A stretch of 15,750 bases of DNA, taken from NCBI GenBank assembly GCA_016934355.1, contig JAFGTA010000196.1:1-15750 (forward strand), in the 5' to 3' direction. This DNA comes from Candidatus Bathyarchaeota archaeon. GTDB taxonomy: Archaea; Thermoproteota; Bathyarchaeia; TCS64. A program made the position numbers and the translations under genes. Of the stretch, positions 7,090 to 13,458 are shown piece after piece (position 1 is the first letter of the stretch; the number at the start of each line of letters is the position of its first letter). Under the pieces are notes generated by a model, which had not been told where the DNA came from, did no database searches, and worked only from the letters and a program-made list of their open reading frames with translations.

Positions 7090-7110
7090 GTTCCGCGTCT
7101 CAGTCAACGG

Positions 7111-7117
7111 TTATATA
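7111..7117 (+). promoter_or_regulatory. TATA box for the deiminase-YbaK unit
   Basis: TTATATA, centred 33 bases before the ATG at 7147. The GTG at 7120, which would extend the protein by nine residues, lies only about 6 bases from the box and so ahead of any plausible transcription start. GGTGAT at 7137-7142 resembles an archaeal Shine-Dalgarno sequence just before the ATG. Confidence 0.65.
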
Positions 7118-7146
7118 CGGTGGCTGGACCATTTCTGGTGATACCC

Positions 7147-8067
7147 ATGAAATATGGCGCTCAGACAGAGTACGGCAGGCTCAGGAAGGTACTCATGCAC
7201 CGCCCCGGGGAGGGCATGAGGGTCGTCACCGCGGGCAACAAGAACGACTACCTCTACAGAGACCCGGTGTACTGGAAGGCGTTCCAAGAGGAGCATGACA
7301 CCTTCGTGGACGCCCTCAAGGCGGAGGGCGTGGAGGTGGAGATGCTCACTGACCTTCTCGACGAGAGGCACGCCCAGATCGCGGGCGTGCTCCCAAACAT
7401 GGTTTACACCCGGGACGTCGCCATGGTGAACAACCTGGGCGCCAACATACTCAGGATGACCTACGCGGCGCGTTTCGTCGAGCCCACGCTCATGGAGAAG
7501 GCGTTCAACAAGCTGGGCGTACCCATAGCCCACAGGGTGACGCTACCCGGGATGGTAGAGGGAGGCGACTTCGTCTGGTTCGACGAGGACACCCCCATGA
7601 TGGGGTTCGGCACCCGTAGCAACGAGCACGGCGTACACCAGATGCGGGACAGCATGCTGGGCAGGTGCGCCAAGGAGTTCGTGGCTCAGCCGCTGCCCAG
7701 CTGGAGGGTGCACCTCGACGGCGCGTTGATGATGATGTCGCCGGACCTCGCCCTGTTCCACCCGACCAGCCTGAAGCTGTTCCCGGCGTACGTGTACGGC
7801 GAGGACGGCGTCGAGCTCATGTGGCTGGAGGACTACCTCAAGGAGCGTGGCGTCGAGCTCATCTACTGCAACGACACCGAGATCAGGGTCTTCGGCAGCA
7901 ACATCATCGGGCTCGGCGGTGGCAAATGCGTCAGCTACGAGTGGAACGAGCGGATAATTCCGCTGCTTGAGGACCGCGGCTTCGACGTCATCAAGATACC
8001 GGGAAGCCAGCTCAGCATAGGCGGCGGCGGACCCCACTGCATGACCTGCCCCATACTAAGGGATTAA
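7147..8067 (+). CDS. Arginine deiminase / dimethylargininase-like hydrolase (amidinotransferase superfamily)
   Basis: A 306-residue guanidino-modifying enzyme. It starts MKYGAQTEYGRLRKVLMHRPG, the classic N-terminus of the arginine deiminase/DDAH group. Family residues are in place: TRD at 88-90, Glu138 in VEGGD, RSNEHGVHQM (157-166), catalytic His189 and Asp191 in VHLDG, and a C-terminal nucleophile Cys298 in GGGGPHCMTCP. Family members hydrolyse arginine, or methylated arginine, to citrulline through a thiouronium intermediate on the Cys. The length (about 300) is closer to DDAH-type proteins than to the roughly 400-residue arginine deiminases. No carbamate kinase or ornithine carbamoyltransferase is adjacent, so an energy-yielding arginine deiminase pathway is not shown here. 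The YbaK gene follows after one base, so the two form a unit. Confidence 0.88.
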   Translation: MKYGAQTEYGRLRKVLMHRPGEGMRVVTAGNKNDYLYRDPVYWKAFQEEHDTFVDALKAEGVEVEMLTDLLDERHAQIAGVLPNMVYTRDVAMVNNLGANILRMTYAARFVEPTLMEKAFNKLGVPIAHRVTLPGMVEGGDFVWFDEDTPMMGFGTRSNEHGVHQMRDSMLGRCAKEFVAQPLPSWRVHLDGALMMMSPDLALFHPTSLKLFPAYVYGEDGVELMWLEDYLKERGVELIYCNDTEIRVFGSNIIGLGGGKCVSYEWNERIIPLLEDRGFDVIKIPGSQLSIGGGGPHCMTCPILRD

Positions 8068-8068
8068 C

Positions 8069-8521
8069 ATGGACCTGGAAACAGAGCTACAGAAGCTGGG
8101 CGTCTGGCACCGCTTCATCGAGAAGGACGCCACCGTGCACACCGCCGACGCCTCGGAAGCCACCGGCATACCCCTCCACAGAATCACAAAGAACCTGATC
8201 TCCGAGACCAGCACAGGTGAGCGAGTGCTTCTCGTCGTCCCAGGCGACAGGAAGGTGGACCTCAAGGAGGCGGCGAAGGCGCTGGGCGTACACAACGTCA
8301 AGCTGTTCCCGTTCAAGGACGCCCACAAGGTGAGTGGCTACCCGCCGGGAGGCACTCCGACCCTCGGTCTGAAGGAGAAGATCAGGACCGTCATCGACGC
8401 CGAGACCGCCGCCATGGAGACGTTCTACTGCGGCGGCGGCGCGAGGGACAGGCTGCTGGAGCTGAGGAGCGAAGAAGTGGTCATGGTAACAGGCGCCGTC
8501 GTGGCTTCAATCACGAGGTAG
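8069..8521 (+). CDS. YbaK/EbsC-type aminoacyl-tRNA deacylase
   Basis: A 150-residue single-domain protein, normal for the YbaK/ProX family. These free-standing editing domains hydrolyse mischarged aminoacyl-tRNAs, classically Cys-tRNA(Pro) or Ala-tRNA(Pro). The invariant lysine is Lys41 in HRITKNLI, followed by the family's LLVVPGDRKVDL, the SGYPPGGTPTLG loop, and FYCGGGARDRLLEL near the C-terminus. Substrate preference cannot be told from sequence alone. It starts one base after the deiminase stop, with a weak GGGAT upstream, so it is surely co-transcribed. Its last 15 bases overlap the end of the convergent formyltransferase gene, so the two messages are complementary over at least that stretch. 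Confidence 0.9.
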   Translation: MDLETELQKLGVWHRFIEKDATVHTADASEATGIPLHRITKNLISETSTGERVLLVVPGDRKVDLKEAAKALGVHNVKLFPFKDAHKVSGYPPGGTPTLGLKEKIRTVIDAETAAMETFYCGGGARDRLLELRSEEVVMVTGAVVASITR

Positions 8522-9322
8522 CCTGAGACCTCGGGGCATCTTCTCCCCGTCGAAGTAGACGCCGTCTCCCCCAAGGCTGAACCGCCCCTCTGCGATGAGC
8601 TGAACCGTGAGCGGGTAGATGACCCAGTCACCCCGTTCCTTGAGAAGCGTCTGATGCCCTTCGACGACGTCCTCAAGCAGCTTCTTGTCCTCGGCGAGCC
8701 CAGCGAGGGTTGTTCCTCGTGGTAGCTCTACCTTCACAGGCTCGGAGACCACCAGCATCTCGCCGTGGTCAACCTTCTCGCGGACGATATGGGTAGTCGA
8801 CCTGATCTCTTTCTCGCCCGCGAGGATGGCATCCCTGACGACGTATATCCCAACGTACCTTCGTTCGCCGTCGTCCATGATGGAGAGGTCCGCTGGGTGG
8901 ACGTTGATGATCCTCCCCGAGTACGCCTCCAGTATGGGAGGCGTCATTATGCTCATATACCCCGCGTTGCAGATGAGGTCGATACGGTACGGCGATATCC
9001 TCTCTATGACCCTTTCATCGAACTCGGGTCTGACGCTTAGGTCTCTCCGGGGGACGCCCTTCTCCTTGTAGAAGTCCCTGATGTCCTCGCACTCGTACCC
9101 CATGCCGTACTCTTCCGCTACGTCCTTGGTTAGACACATTTTTTCGCCGCTCTTCCTGGCCCGTGAGTCCCTGACGTCGCTGAACATGAGAACCACGTCG
9201 TAGGCGGAGTCACCTTCGAGGCTGCGTTCGATTATCCTCCGGGCGTTGGTGCCTGAGCCGCTGGCGAAGCACGCGACCCTCATCCTGCTTTTCCTCGGGT
9301 CGTGGATGGGCGGGGGGTTCAT
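8507..9322 (-). CDS. PurN-like formyltransferase family protein
   Basis: The core resembles phosphoribosylglycinamide formyltransferase, which moves a formyl group from 10-formyl-tetrahydrofolate to GAR in purine synthesis. The N-terminal phosphate loop is ACFASGSGTNARRI. Residues 118-142 (CNAGYMSIM to IINVHPADLS) hold catalytic Asn140 and His142, and Asp185 in KVDHGEML fits the third catalytic residue, preceded by THIV. At 271 residues it is about 70 longer than ordinary PurN, with an insertion near 80-105 and a C-terminal tail from about 195. It may therefore be a related formyl- or carbamoyl-type transferase rather than true PurN. No other purine genes are near. ATG 9322 is favoured by a box 26 bases upstream; ATG 9283 would give 258 residues. 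Convergent overlap with YbaK. Confidence 0.8.
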   Translation of the reverse strand: MNPPPIHDPRKSRMRVACFASGSGTNARRIIERSLEGDSAYDVVLMFSDVRDSRARKSGEKMCLTKDVAEEYGMGYECEDIRDFYKEKGVPRRDLSVRPEFDERVIERISPYRIDLICNAGYMSIMTPPILEAYSGRIINVHPADLSIMDDGERRYVGIYVVRDAILAGEKEIRSTTHIVREKVDHGEMLVVSEPVKVELPRGTTLAGLAEDKKLLEDVVEGHQTLLKERGDWVIYPLTVQLIAEGRFSLGGDGVYFDGEKMPRGLRLPRD

Positions 9323-9344
9323 GGTTTTGTCAAACTTCTCCGGG

Positions 9345-9351
9345 TTAATAA
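9345..9351 (-). promoter_or_regulatory. TATA-like box for the PurN-like gene
   Basis: On the minus strand TTATTAA, centred about 26 bases before the ATG at 9322. This would place transcription initiation at or next to that ATG, giving a leaderless message. Confidence 0.5.
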
Positions 9352-9415
9352 GAGTGCCTCACATGGATCAGTGGTCACTTTCACCGATCTCTATCTGGGA
9401 ACCTGATCCGTTTCA

Positions 9416-9422
9416 TTTAAAA
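9416..9422 (+). promoter_or_regulatory. TATA-like box for the small zinc-ribbon gene
   Basis: TTTAAAA, centred 33 bases before the GTG at 9452. The alternative TTG at 9434 is only 15 bases from the box, before the expected transcription start. A GGATCA (9365-9370)/TGATCC (9404-9409) inverted pair lies just upstream, of unknown meaning. Confidence 0.5.
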
Positions 9423-9451
9423 GGCGGGGAGTCTTGTCGAGCCCGATAAAC

Positions 9452-9616
9452 GTGGCACAAGAACAAGCATGTGAACCGCCGCTGGAAGCCCCTGAAAAGG
9501 AGGACGACGCCCTCACCGTCTGCGAGAACTGTGAGCACATAGTGCCGAAGACAATGATGTGTCTCTACTGCGGCGCGCCGATACTTTTCAAGATGCATAA
9601 GAAACCCGAAGAATAG
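9452..9616 (+). CDS. Small zinc-ribbon protein
   Basis: A 54-residue protein from the GTG start, or 60 if the in-frame TTG at 9434 is used. The TATA-like box position favours GTG. The first 22 residues are acidic and probably disordered. The rest is a single zinc ribbon with two CxxC pairs, CENC and CLYC, separated by a 10-residue loop (EHIVPKTMMC...), followed by GAPILFKM. The four cysteines should bind one zinc ion. Such mini-ribbons occur in archaea as nucleic-acid-binding or protein-adaptor modules; I cannot assign a function. It ends 14 bases before the stop of the convergent zinc-ribbon/receiver gene. Compact motif and promoter make it a real gene despite its size. Confidence 0.75.
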   Translation: MAQEQACEPPLEAPEKEDDALTVCENCEHIVPKTMMCLYCGAPILFKMHKKPEE

Positions 9617-9630
9617 CCGCTCAGAGACTC

Positions 9631-11217
9631 TCAGCCCATAAACTGGGTCACTATTATGGGTATCTGCTTCATGGAGCTGTCAGAGTAGTCGATGAACTCC
9701 ACGCTCCTCAGCTTCATCGCCTTGTATATGCCCCTTCTCTCCTCTTCGCACATTACTATGACGGGCGCCTCTATGTTCCACCTTATAATCTCGCTCAGGA
9801 TGTCCTTCGCCTCTACGTCGTCGAGCTCGGTGTCGATGATGATGGCGTCATACCTTCTTCTGAGCTCCTTGAGCCCGAGCCTCCCTGTGTACGCGTGACG
9901 CACCTCTACGCTCGGCAGCTTGGTTCTTTCGAGGCTTGAGACGACCTTGTTCGCGGTTTCCTCCTCCTGAGTTATGAGCAGGATGGATGTCTCGCGTCTC
10001 CGCACGACCTCCCTCTCCACGTGCAGCTGCTTCTCAGCCTGCTTCGGTCTCGGCTTCTTCTTCGGCAGCAGTTTGCTGAAGAAGCCTTCCTTTTTTGGTT
10101 TCTCCGGGGTCTCCTCGTCTTCTTCCGGTTCCTGGGGCTCCTCGGTAACCACATCAGGCGTAGGCTCCGTTACGGGCTCAGCCTCTTCGATGTATCCTAC
10201 ATCTTGAGGCTGTTCGGCTTCCTCAACAGGCTCGATACCGCGGAGTTGCTCCGTATCTTCAAAGTTTTCTTCACTCTGCGGCGGCTCCGGCACTTCATAA
10301 GGCTCTACGATCTGAGGCGGTTCTGGTTCCTCAGTGACATCTATGCTTGGAGGCTCTTCGAATACAGGTTCTTCTTGGGCTGTATACGGCTCTGGCTCTG
10401 GTACGGGCTCAGCTAGCGCAGTCTCCTGTATAGGGTCAGGTTCTGACTCAGGTATCCGCTTGGGTGTTGAAGGCGGTTCAGGCAGTTTCTCTATTTCTTT
10501 TAGTTGGATAGGCGGCGCCGCTCGGGTAGCCGGCGCCTTCACCGCAGCCGGTTTCGGCTCGATGACCTCGTAGCCCTTGGGGTTTTCGAATACTATGTCG
10601 TGGGCGACGAACTTTGTCTTGCACTTTACGCAGTTGTAGGTGACCGCCGGCTTGTTAGTGACCGAGGCGCAGCGTTCGCACTCATACGTGGATTCACCCA
10701 CGGAGAACCCCGCCTTGTCCAATACGTCGGGCTCGTCCCTCACGGATGGGTCATACACTGCCCCACATTGAGGGCAGCGGCTCTCGATGCCGTCTAGGTA
10801 GTCCTCCGCGTAACCCGCGTACCCGCAGGCCTTGTGTTTGATGACTTCCTTCTTCCTGATCTTTAGGGACCCGCACATGGGGCAGGACAGCAGGATCATC
10901 ACAACTGGGCTGAAGCAGCTGGGGCAGAGGGCGACGGTTCCGAAGTTCGTCTTCTTCACATGCCCTTTCTCAGCCAGTGACTCCAGCAGCACCCTCATCT
11001 GTCTCTGGTTGTAGTAGGTGTGAAGGGGCTCAAGCTCCCCGAATAGTATGCCGTCCGGCGTGAACTTGGGCAGCACACGCATGATGCCGAGCTCACGCAG
11101 CTGCTGCAGGAAAAACTCTTCCTCTGGGTTCAGTTGTACTCGCGGCTTAGCTTCTGGGACCTGTGCCGCCTCGGCTTCATCGTTGAAGATACCCAGAAAC
11201 GTAGTGATGCCTAACAC
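9631..11217 (-). CDS. Multi-zinc-ribbon (TackOD1-like) protein with C-terminal receiver-like domain
   Basis: A 528-residue soluble protein. Residues 30-90 resemble a small helical, winged-helix-like segment (ESLAEKGHVKKTNFG). Residues 98-199 carry eleven cysteines, mostly in CxxC pairs: 98/101, 112/115, 131, 148/151, 180/183, 196/199. The pattern, with IKHKACGYAG, resembles TackOD1, the thaumarchaeal output domain described with archaeal receiver and KaiC-like signalling proteins. Residues 220-375 are a Pro/Glu-rich disordered linker, ending in a basic patch around KKEGFFSKLLPKKKPRPK. Residues 410-528 form a receiver-like fold with the phosphoacceptor-position Asp462 (DAIIIDTEL). However, the acidic pair is Thr416/Gln417, the usual Thr/Ser is Cys490, and the conserved Lys is absent, so phosphorylation is doubtful. 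The start is a GTG, about 40 bases after a TATA box. Confidence 0.82.
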   Translation of the reverse strand: MLGITTFLGIFNDEAEAAQVPEAKPRVQLNPEEEFFLQQLRELGIMRVLPKFTPDGILFGELEPLHTYYNQRQMRVLLESLAEKGHVKKTNFGTVALCPSCFSPVVMILLSCPMCGSLKIRKKEVIKHKACGYAGYAEDYLDGIESRCPQCGAVYDPSVRDEPDVLDKAGFSVGESTYECERCASVTNKPAVTYNCVKCKTKFVAHDIVFENPKGYEVIEPKPAAVKAPATRAAPPIQLKEIEKLPEPPSTPKRIPESEPDPIQETALAEPVPEPEPYTAQEEPVFEEPPSIDVTEEPEPPQIVEPYEVPEPPQSEENFEDTEQLRGIEPVEEAEQPQDVGYIEEAEPVTEPTPDVVTEEPQEPEEDEETPEKPKKEGFFSKLLPKKKPRPKQAEKQLHVEREVVRRRETSILLITQEEETANKVVSSLERTKLPSVEVRHAYTGRLGLKELRRRYDAIIIDTELDDVEAKDILSEIIRWNIEAPVIVMCEEERRGIYKAMKLRSVEFIDYSDSSMKQIPIIVTQFMG

Positions 11218-11227
11218 CTATCGCCGT

Positions 11228-11244
11228 TGATTCAAACTGAATCA
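11228..11244. promoter_or_regulatory. 17-bp palindrome over the predicted transcription start of the regulator gene
   Basis: TGATTCA (11228-11234) and TGAATCA (11238-11244) are perfect 7-bp inverted arms around AAC. It lies between the TATA box (11255-11260) and the GTG start at 11217, covering the expected transcription start near 11231. This is a classic position for an archaeal repressor site. The binding protein is unknown; self-regulation is possible. Confidence 0.5.
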
Positions 11245-11254
11245 GTCCAGATAA

Positions 11255-11260
11255 TTTATA
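11255..11260 (-). promoter_or_regulatory. TATA box for the zinc-ribbon/receiver gene
   Basis: TATAAA on the minus strand within an AT-rich block (11251-11263), about 40 bases before the GTG at 11217. The 139-base gap to the divergent D-aminopeptidase gene holds this box, the palindrome and a weaker plus-strand ATTCATATTC at 11291-11300. Confidence 0.6.
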
Positions 11261-11356
11261 TTAGATACGGAGGGATGAGACAGAACACGGATTCATATTC
11301 GCCCCGCAGCTTTGGCTGCTCGAAAGTCTTTCAAGTCTGAGTGACTCCTATCACCC

Positions 11357-12193
11357 ATGCCGAAACCGAGTAAAATATTCATCTCCATCGATATGGAGGG
11401 AATCAGCGGGATAGTCGACTGGGCAGAGGTGGACAGGAACAACAGCGAGTACGCCTTCGCCCGCAAGCTAATGGTGGGCGACCTGAACGCCGCCATAAAG
11501 GGGGCGCTGGAGGCCGGCGTCAAGGAGGTGGTGGTCTCGGACGCCCACGGAAGCATGAGGAACCTCCGGCCGGAGGACGTACACGAGGCTGCGGTGCTCG
11601 TGAGGGGCAGCCCCAAGCCGGGGTCCATGATGGAGGGCGTCGACGACACCTGCGACGCCGCCCTCTATGTGGGCTACCACAGCATGAAAGGCACCGAGAA
11701 CGGGATAATGTGCCACACCATATCGGGGAGCGCCATAGACGGCATCTTCATCAACGGGCGGGAGACAGGGGAGTTCGGGTTGAACTCGGCGCTGGCCGGT
11801 TTCTACGGTGTCCCTTCGGTGTTCCTCGCCGGCGACTACGCGGCGACGAAGGAGGCCGAGGCTTTCGTGCCGGGCATCACGACAACAGCTGTGAAGTGGG
11901 CCGTGGGCAGGTACTCCGCCAAGTGCCTGCACCCCAACGAGTCGGGGAAGCTCATCACGGCCAACGTGAAGAAGGCGCTGACGGGAAAGCTGCCTGAGCC
12001 GAGGCGGGTCAAAGAGCCCGTGGAGGTCAAGATCAGGTTCGTGACATCAACGATGTGCGACGTGGTCGCGCTGATGCCGAGCTTCAAGCGGGTGGACGGA
12101 CGCACCATGGCTGGCGAGTTCGGGGACTACCAGACGGCTGTGAACGCGCTGAGGGCCAGCATCTACATGGCGGGAGCTGCCGAAAGAAGATAA
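11357..12193 (+). CDS. D-aminopeptidase DppA-type (peptidase family M55)
   Basis: A 278-residue M55 enzyme, the usual length. Bacillus DppA is a zinc-dependent decameric aminopeptidase that removes N-terminal D-amino acids. Expected zinc ligands are Asp12 and Glu14 (SIDMEGISG), His64 (SDAHGS), His108 (GYHSM) and Glu139 (TGEFGLN). His120 in MCHTISG matches the proposed catalytic His. All motifs are intact. Archaeal M55 proteins are found in non-walled organisms too, so the target may be D-amino acid peptides salvaged from bacterial peptidoglycan or other small peptides. No peptide transporter is adjacent. ATG at 11357; the promoter is unclear, with only weak AT-rich candidates (11291-11300, or around 11321-11333). 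No signal peptide, so cytoplasmic. Confidence 0.92.
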   Translation: MPKPSKIFISIDMEGISGIVDWAEVDRNNSEYAFARKLMVGDLNAAIKGALEAGVKEVVVSDAHGSMRNLRPEDVHEAAVLVRGSPKPGSMMEGVDDTCDAALYVGYHSMKGTENGIMCHTISGSAIDGIFINGRETGEFGLNSALAGFYGVPSVFLAGDYAATKEAEAFVPGITTTAVKWAVGRYSAKCLHPNESGKLITANVKKALTGKLPEPRRVKEPVEVKIRFVTSTMCDVVALMPSFKRVDGRTMAGEFGDYQTAVNALRASIYMAGAAERR

Positions 12194-12208
12194 TCACCTT
12201 TCAACACC

Positions 12209-12216
12209 TTTTTTAA
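12209..12216 (+). promoter_or_regulatory. TATA-like box / T-tract before the thioredoxin gene
   Basis: TTTTTTAA, centred 29 bases before the ATG at 12242. The run of six T follows the D-aminopeptidase stop by 15 bases, so the same stretch may end that transcript and start the next. Confidence 0.5.
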
Positions 12217-12241
12217 TGTTGGCCCCGCGAGACACATCTGA

Positions 12242-12766
12242 ATGGCGTCCATCCCACGAAGATACATTGTACTGGCTGTGCTAGCGGTGCTTATCGGCGG
12301 CGCTGCATCCTACGTTTACTTCAGCAGAAGCAACGAGGACAAGGTGATAGACAGCGAAGGGACCACGAAGGGGTACCTTGTGACCGACATGGAGATACCA
12401 TTGATCGACGGCGGAGCCCTCCGGTTCAGCGACTACGAGGGGAAGACCCTCATCATAGACTTCATGGCGCCGTGGTGCAGCCCCTGCATAGAGCAGATCA
12501 AGATACTCGGGGAGCTGAGCGATGACCCGGACGTCGAGATAGTGTCTGTGAACATCGACCCGAACTACAACAGCAGCTACCTCCAGCGGTTCGCAGAGGA
12601 AGAGGGAATAACGTGGAGCTTCGGCAGCTCCACCGACGCCGCGGTAACCTACCAGACGAATGCCATCCCCACCATCCTGCTTGTGGACAAGAAAGGCGTG
12701 ATCCGCTACAGAGGGTTCTTCACTCCCCTAAACCATTTTCAGCAGCTTCTACAACAGTATGGCTGA
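12242..12766 (+). CDS. Membrane-anchored TlpA/ResA-like thioredoxin
   Basis: A 174-residue protein with a short N-terminal positive stretch and one hydrophobic segment (about residues 8-26, IVLAVLAVLIGGAAS), without a lipoprotein Cys, so it is most likely an anchored signal. The thioredoxin domain follows outside the cytoplasm. The redox motif is WCSPC with Cys79 and Cys82, in DFMAPWCSPC. The cis-proline is in AIPTILLVDKKG. TlpA/ResA-type proteins reduce disulfides on extracytoplasmic targets, such as apocytochrome c or secreted enzymes, using electrons delivered by CcdA. A CcdA gene starts five bases after its stop, which makes such a relay likely here. No cytochrome c maturation gene is visible, so the target is unknown. 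Confidence 0.9.
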   Translation: MASIPRRYIVLAVLAVLIGGAASYVYFSRSNEDKVIDSEGTTKGYLVTDMEIPLIDGGALRFSDYEGKTLIIDFMAPWCSPCIEQIKILGELSDDPDVEIVSVNIDPNYNSSYLQRFAEEEGITWSFGSSTDAAVTYQTNAIPTILLVDKKGVIRYRGFFTPLNHFQQLLQQYG

Positions 12767-12771
12767 TAGAC

Positions 12772-13428
12772 ATGGACCCGGCGAGCCTCAGCCTAGCGTT
12801 CACCGCGGGTGCCCTGGCGACGCTGGCCCCCTGCGCCCTCCCCATGCTGCCCTCATATGTTGCCTACTACATGAACCTCGAAGAGGGTCAGAGAAGCCTT
12901 AAGGCGGCTCTGGGGTTCGCGTTCACCACCGTAGCAGGGTTCCTCTCCGTCTTCCTAGTCATCGGCCTGCTGCCGTCCTTCGCGTTGAACATGGTCTCAT
13001 CCAGGCTCGACGCAGTTACGCCTTTCATCGGTATCCTGCTTGTTTTTCTCGGGCTTGTGTCAGGGTTCAGTGACCCGCTGTACGGGCTGCCGGCCTTCAA
13101 CGTGTCGGCGCCTCTCAGGAGGGGTTACCGGAGCTTCTTCCTCTATGGACTGGGGTACGGCGCGACGTCCCTGAGCTGCAGCTTCCCCGTCTTCGTGCTG
13201 CTTATAGTTCAGTCGGTCACGGCTGGGGGCTCGCTTGGGGTCGCCGCCGTGTTCGCCGTCTATGGGCTGGGGGCGTCGGCTGTGCTGGTGCCCCTCACGT
13301 TGGCCCTCGCGTACTCCAAGGACTATGTCTACAGGAGGTTCGTGGCGGCTCTTCCTTGGGTCAAGAAGGCAAGCGCGGCTGTTCTCATAGTCGCGGGGCT
13401 GTACATGGTCCTCGGCGCCTGGGTGTAA
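12772..13428 (+). CDS. ccdA: CcdA-type transmembrane thiol-disulfide electron carrier
   Basis: A 218-residue, very hydrophobic protein with about six membrane segments, the size of CcdA, the short form of DsbD's membrane domain. Cys21 in LAPCALPMLPSYVAYY (segment 1) and Cys136 in TSLSCSFPVFVL (segment 4) are the redox pair. Cytoplasmic thioredoxin reduces it and it passes electrons across the membrane. Proline-flanked cysteines are diagnostic of the family. The preceding TlpA-like thioredoxin, which ends five bases earlier, is the likely electron acceptor. The ATG at 12772 is chosen because it begins just before the first hydrophobic segment; the reading frame is open further upstream but overlaps the thioredoxin gene. 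Confidence 0.92.
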   Translation: MDPASLSLAFTAGALATLAPCALPMLPSYVAYYMNLEEGQRSLKAALGFAFTTVAGFLSVFLVIGLLPSFALNMVSSRLDAVTPFIGILLVFLGLVSGFSDPLYGLPAFNVSAPLRRGYRSFFLYGLGYGATSLSCSFPVFVLLIVQSVTAGGSLGVAAVFAVYGLGASAVLVPLTLALAYSKDYVYRRFVAALPWVKKASAAVLIVAGLYMVLGAWV

Positions 13429-13430
13429 GC

Positions 13431-13436
13431 ATTTAA
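13431..13436 (+). promoter_or_regulatory. TATA-like box for the GH4-deacetylase unit
   Basis: ATTTAA, centred 25 bases before the ATG at 13459 in a 30-base gap after the CcdA stop. The spacing implies a leaderless message. Confidence 0.5.
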
Positions 13437-13458
13437 CCTCTGACGCTGACAATTCTCT

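Noticed and set aside
6922..7107. 61-codon open frame on the minus strand in the divergent promoter region
   Set aside because: It would cover the TATA-like box and repeats, has no promoter or recognised motif, and ends within the start of the HEVVH gene.
7111..7533. 140-codon open frame on the minus strand opposite the deiminase
   Set aside because: Antisense shadow, His/Val/Leu-rich, over a gene with clear catalytic motifs.
9621..9634. Short inverted repeat AGAG-A-CTCT in the gap between convergent genes
   Set aside because: Only four pairs and no following T-tract, so it is not supported as a terminator.
12613..12771. Upstream extension of the CcdA reading frame
   Set aside because: It overlaps the thioredoxin gene out of frame; the first CcdA membrane segment begins just after the ATG at 12772.
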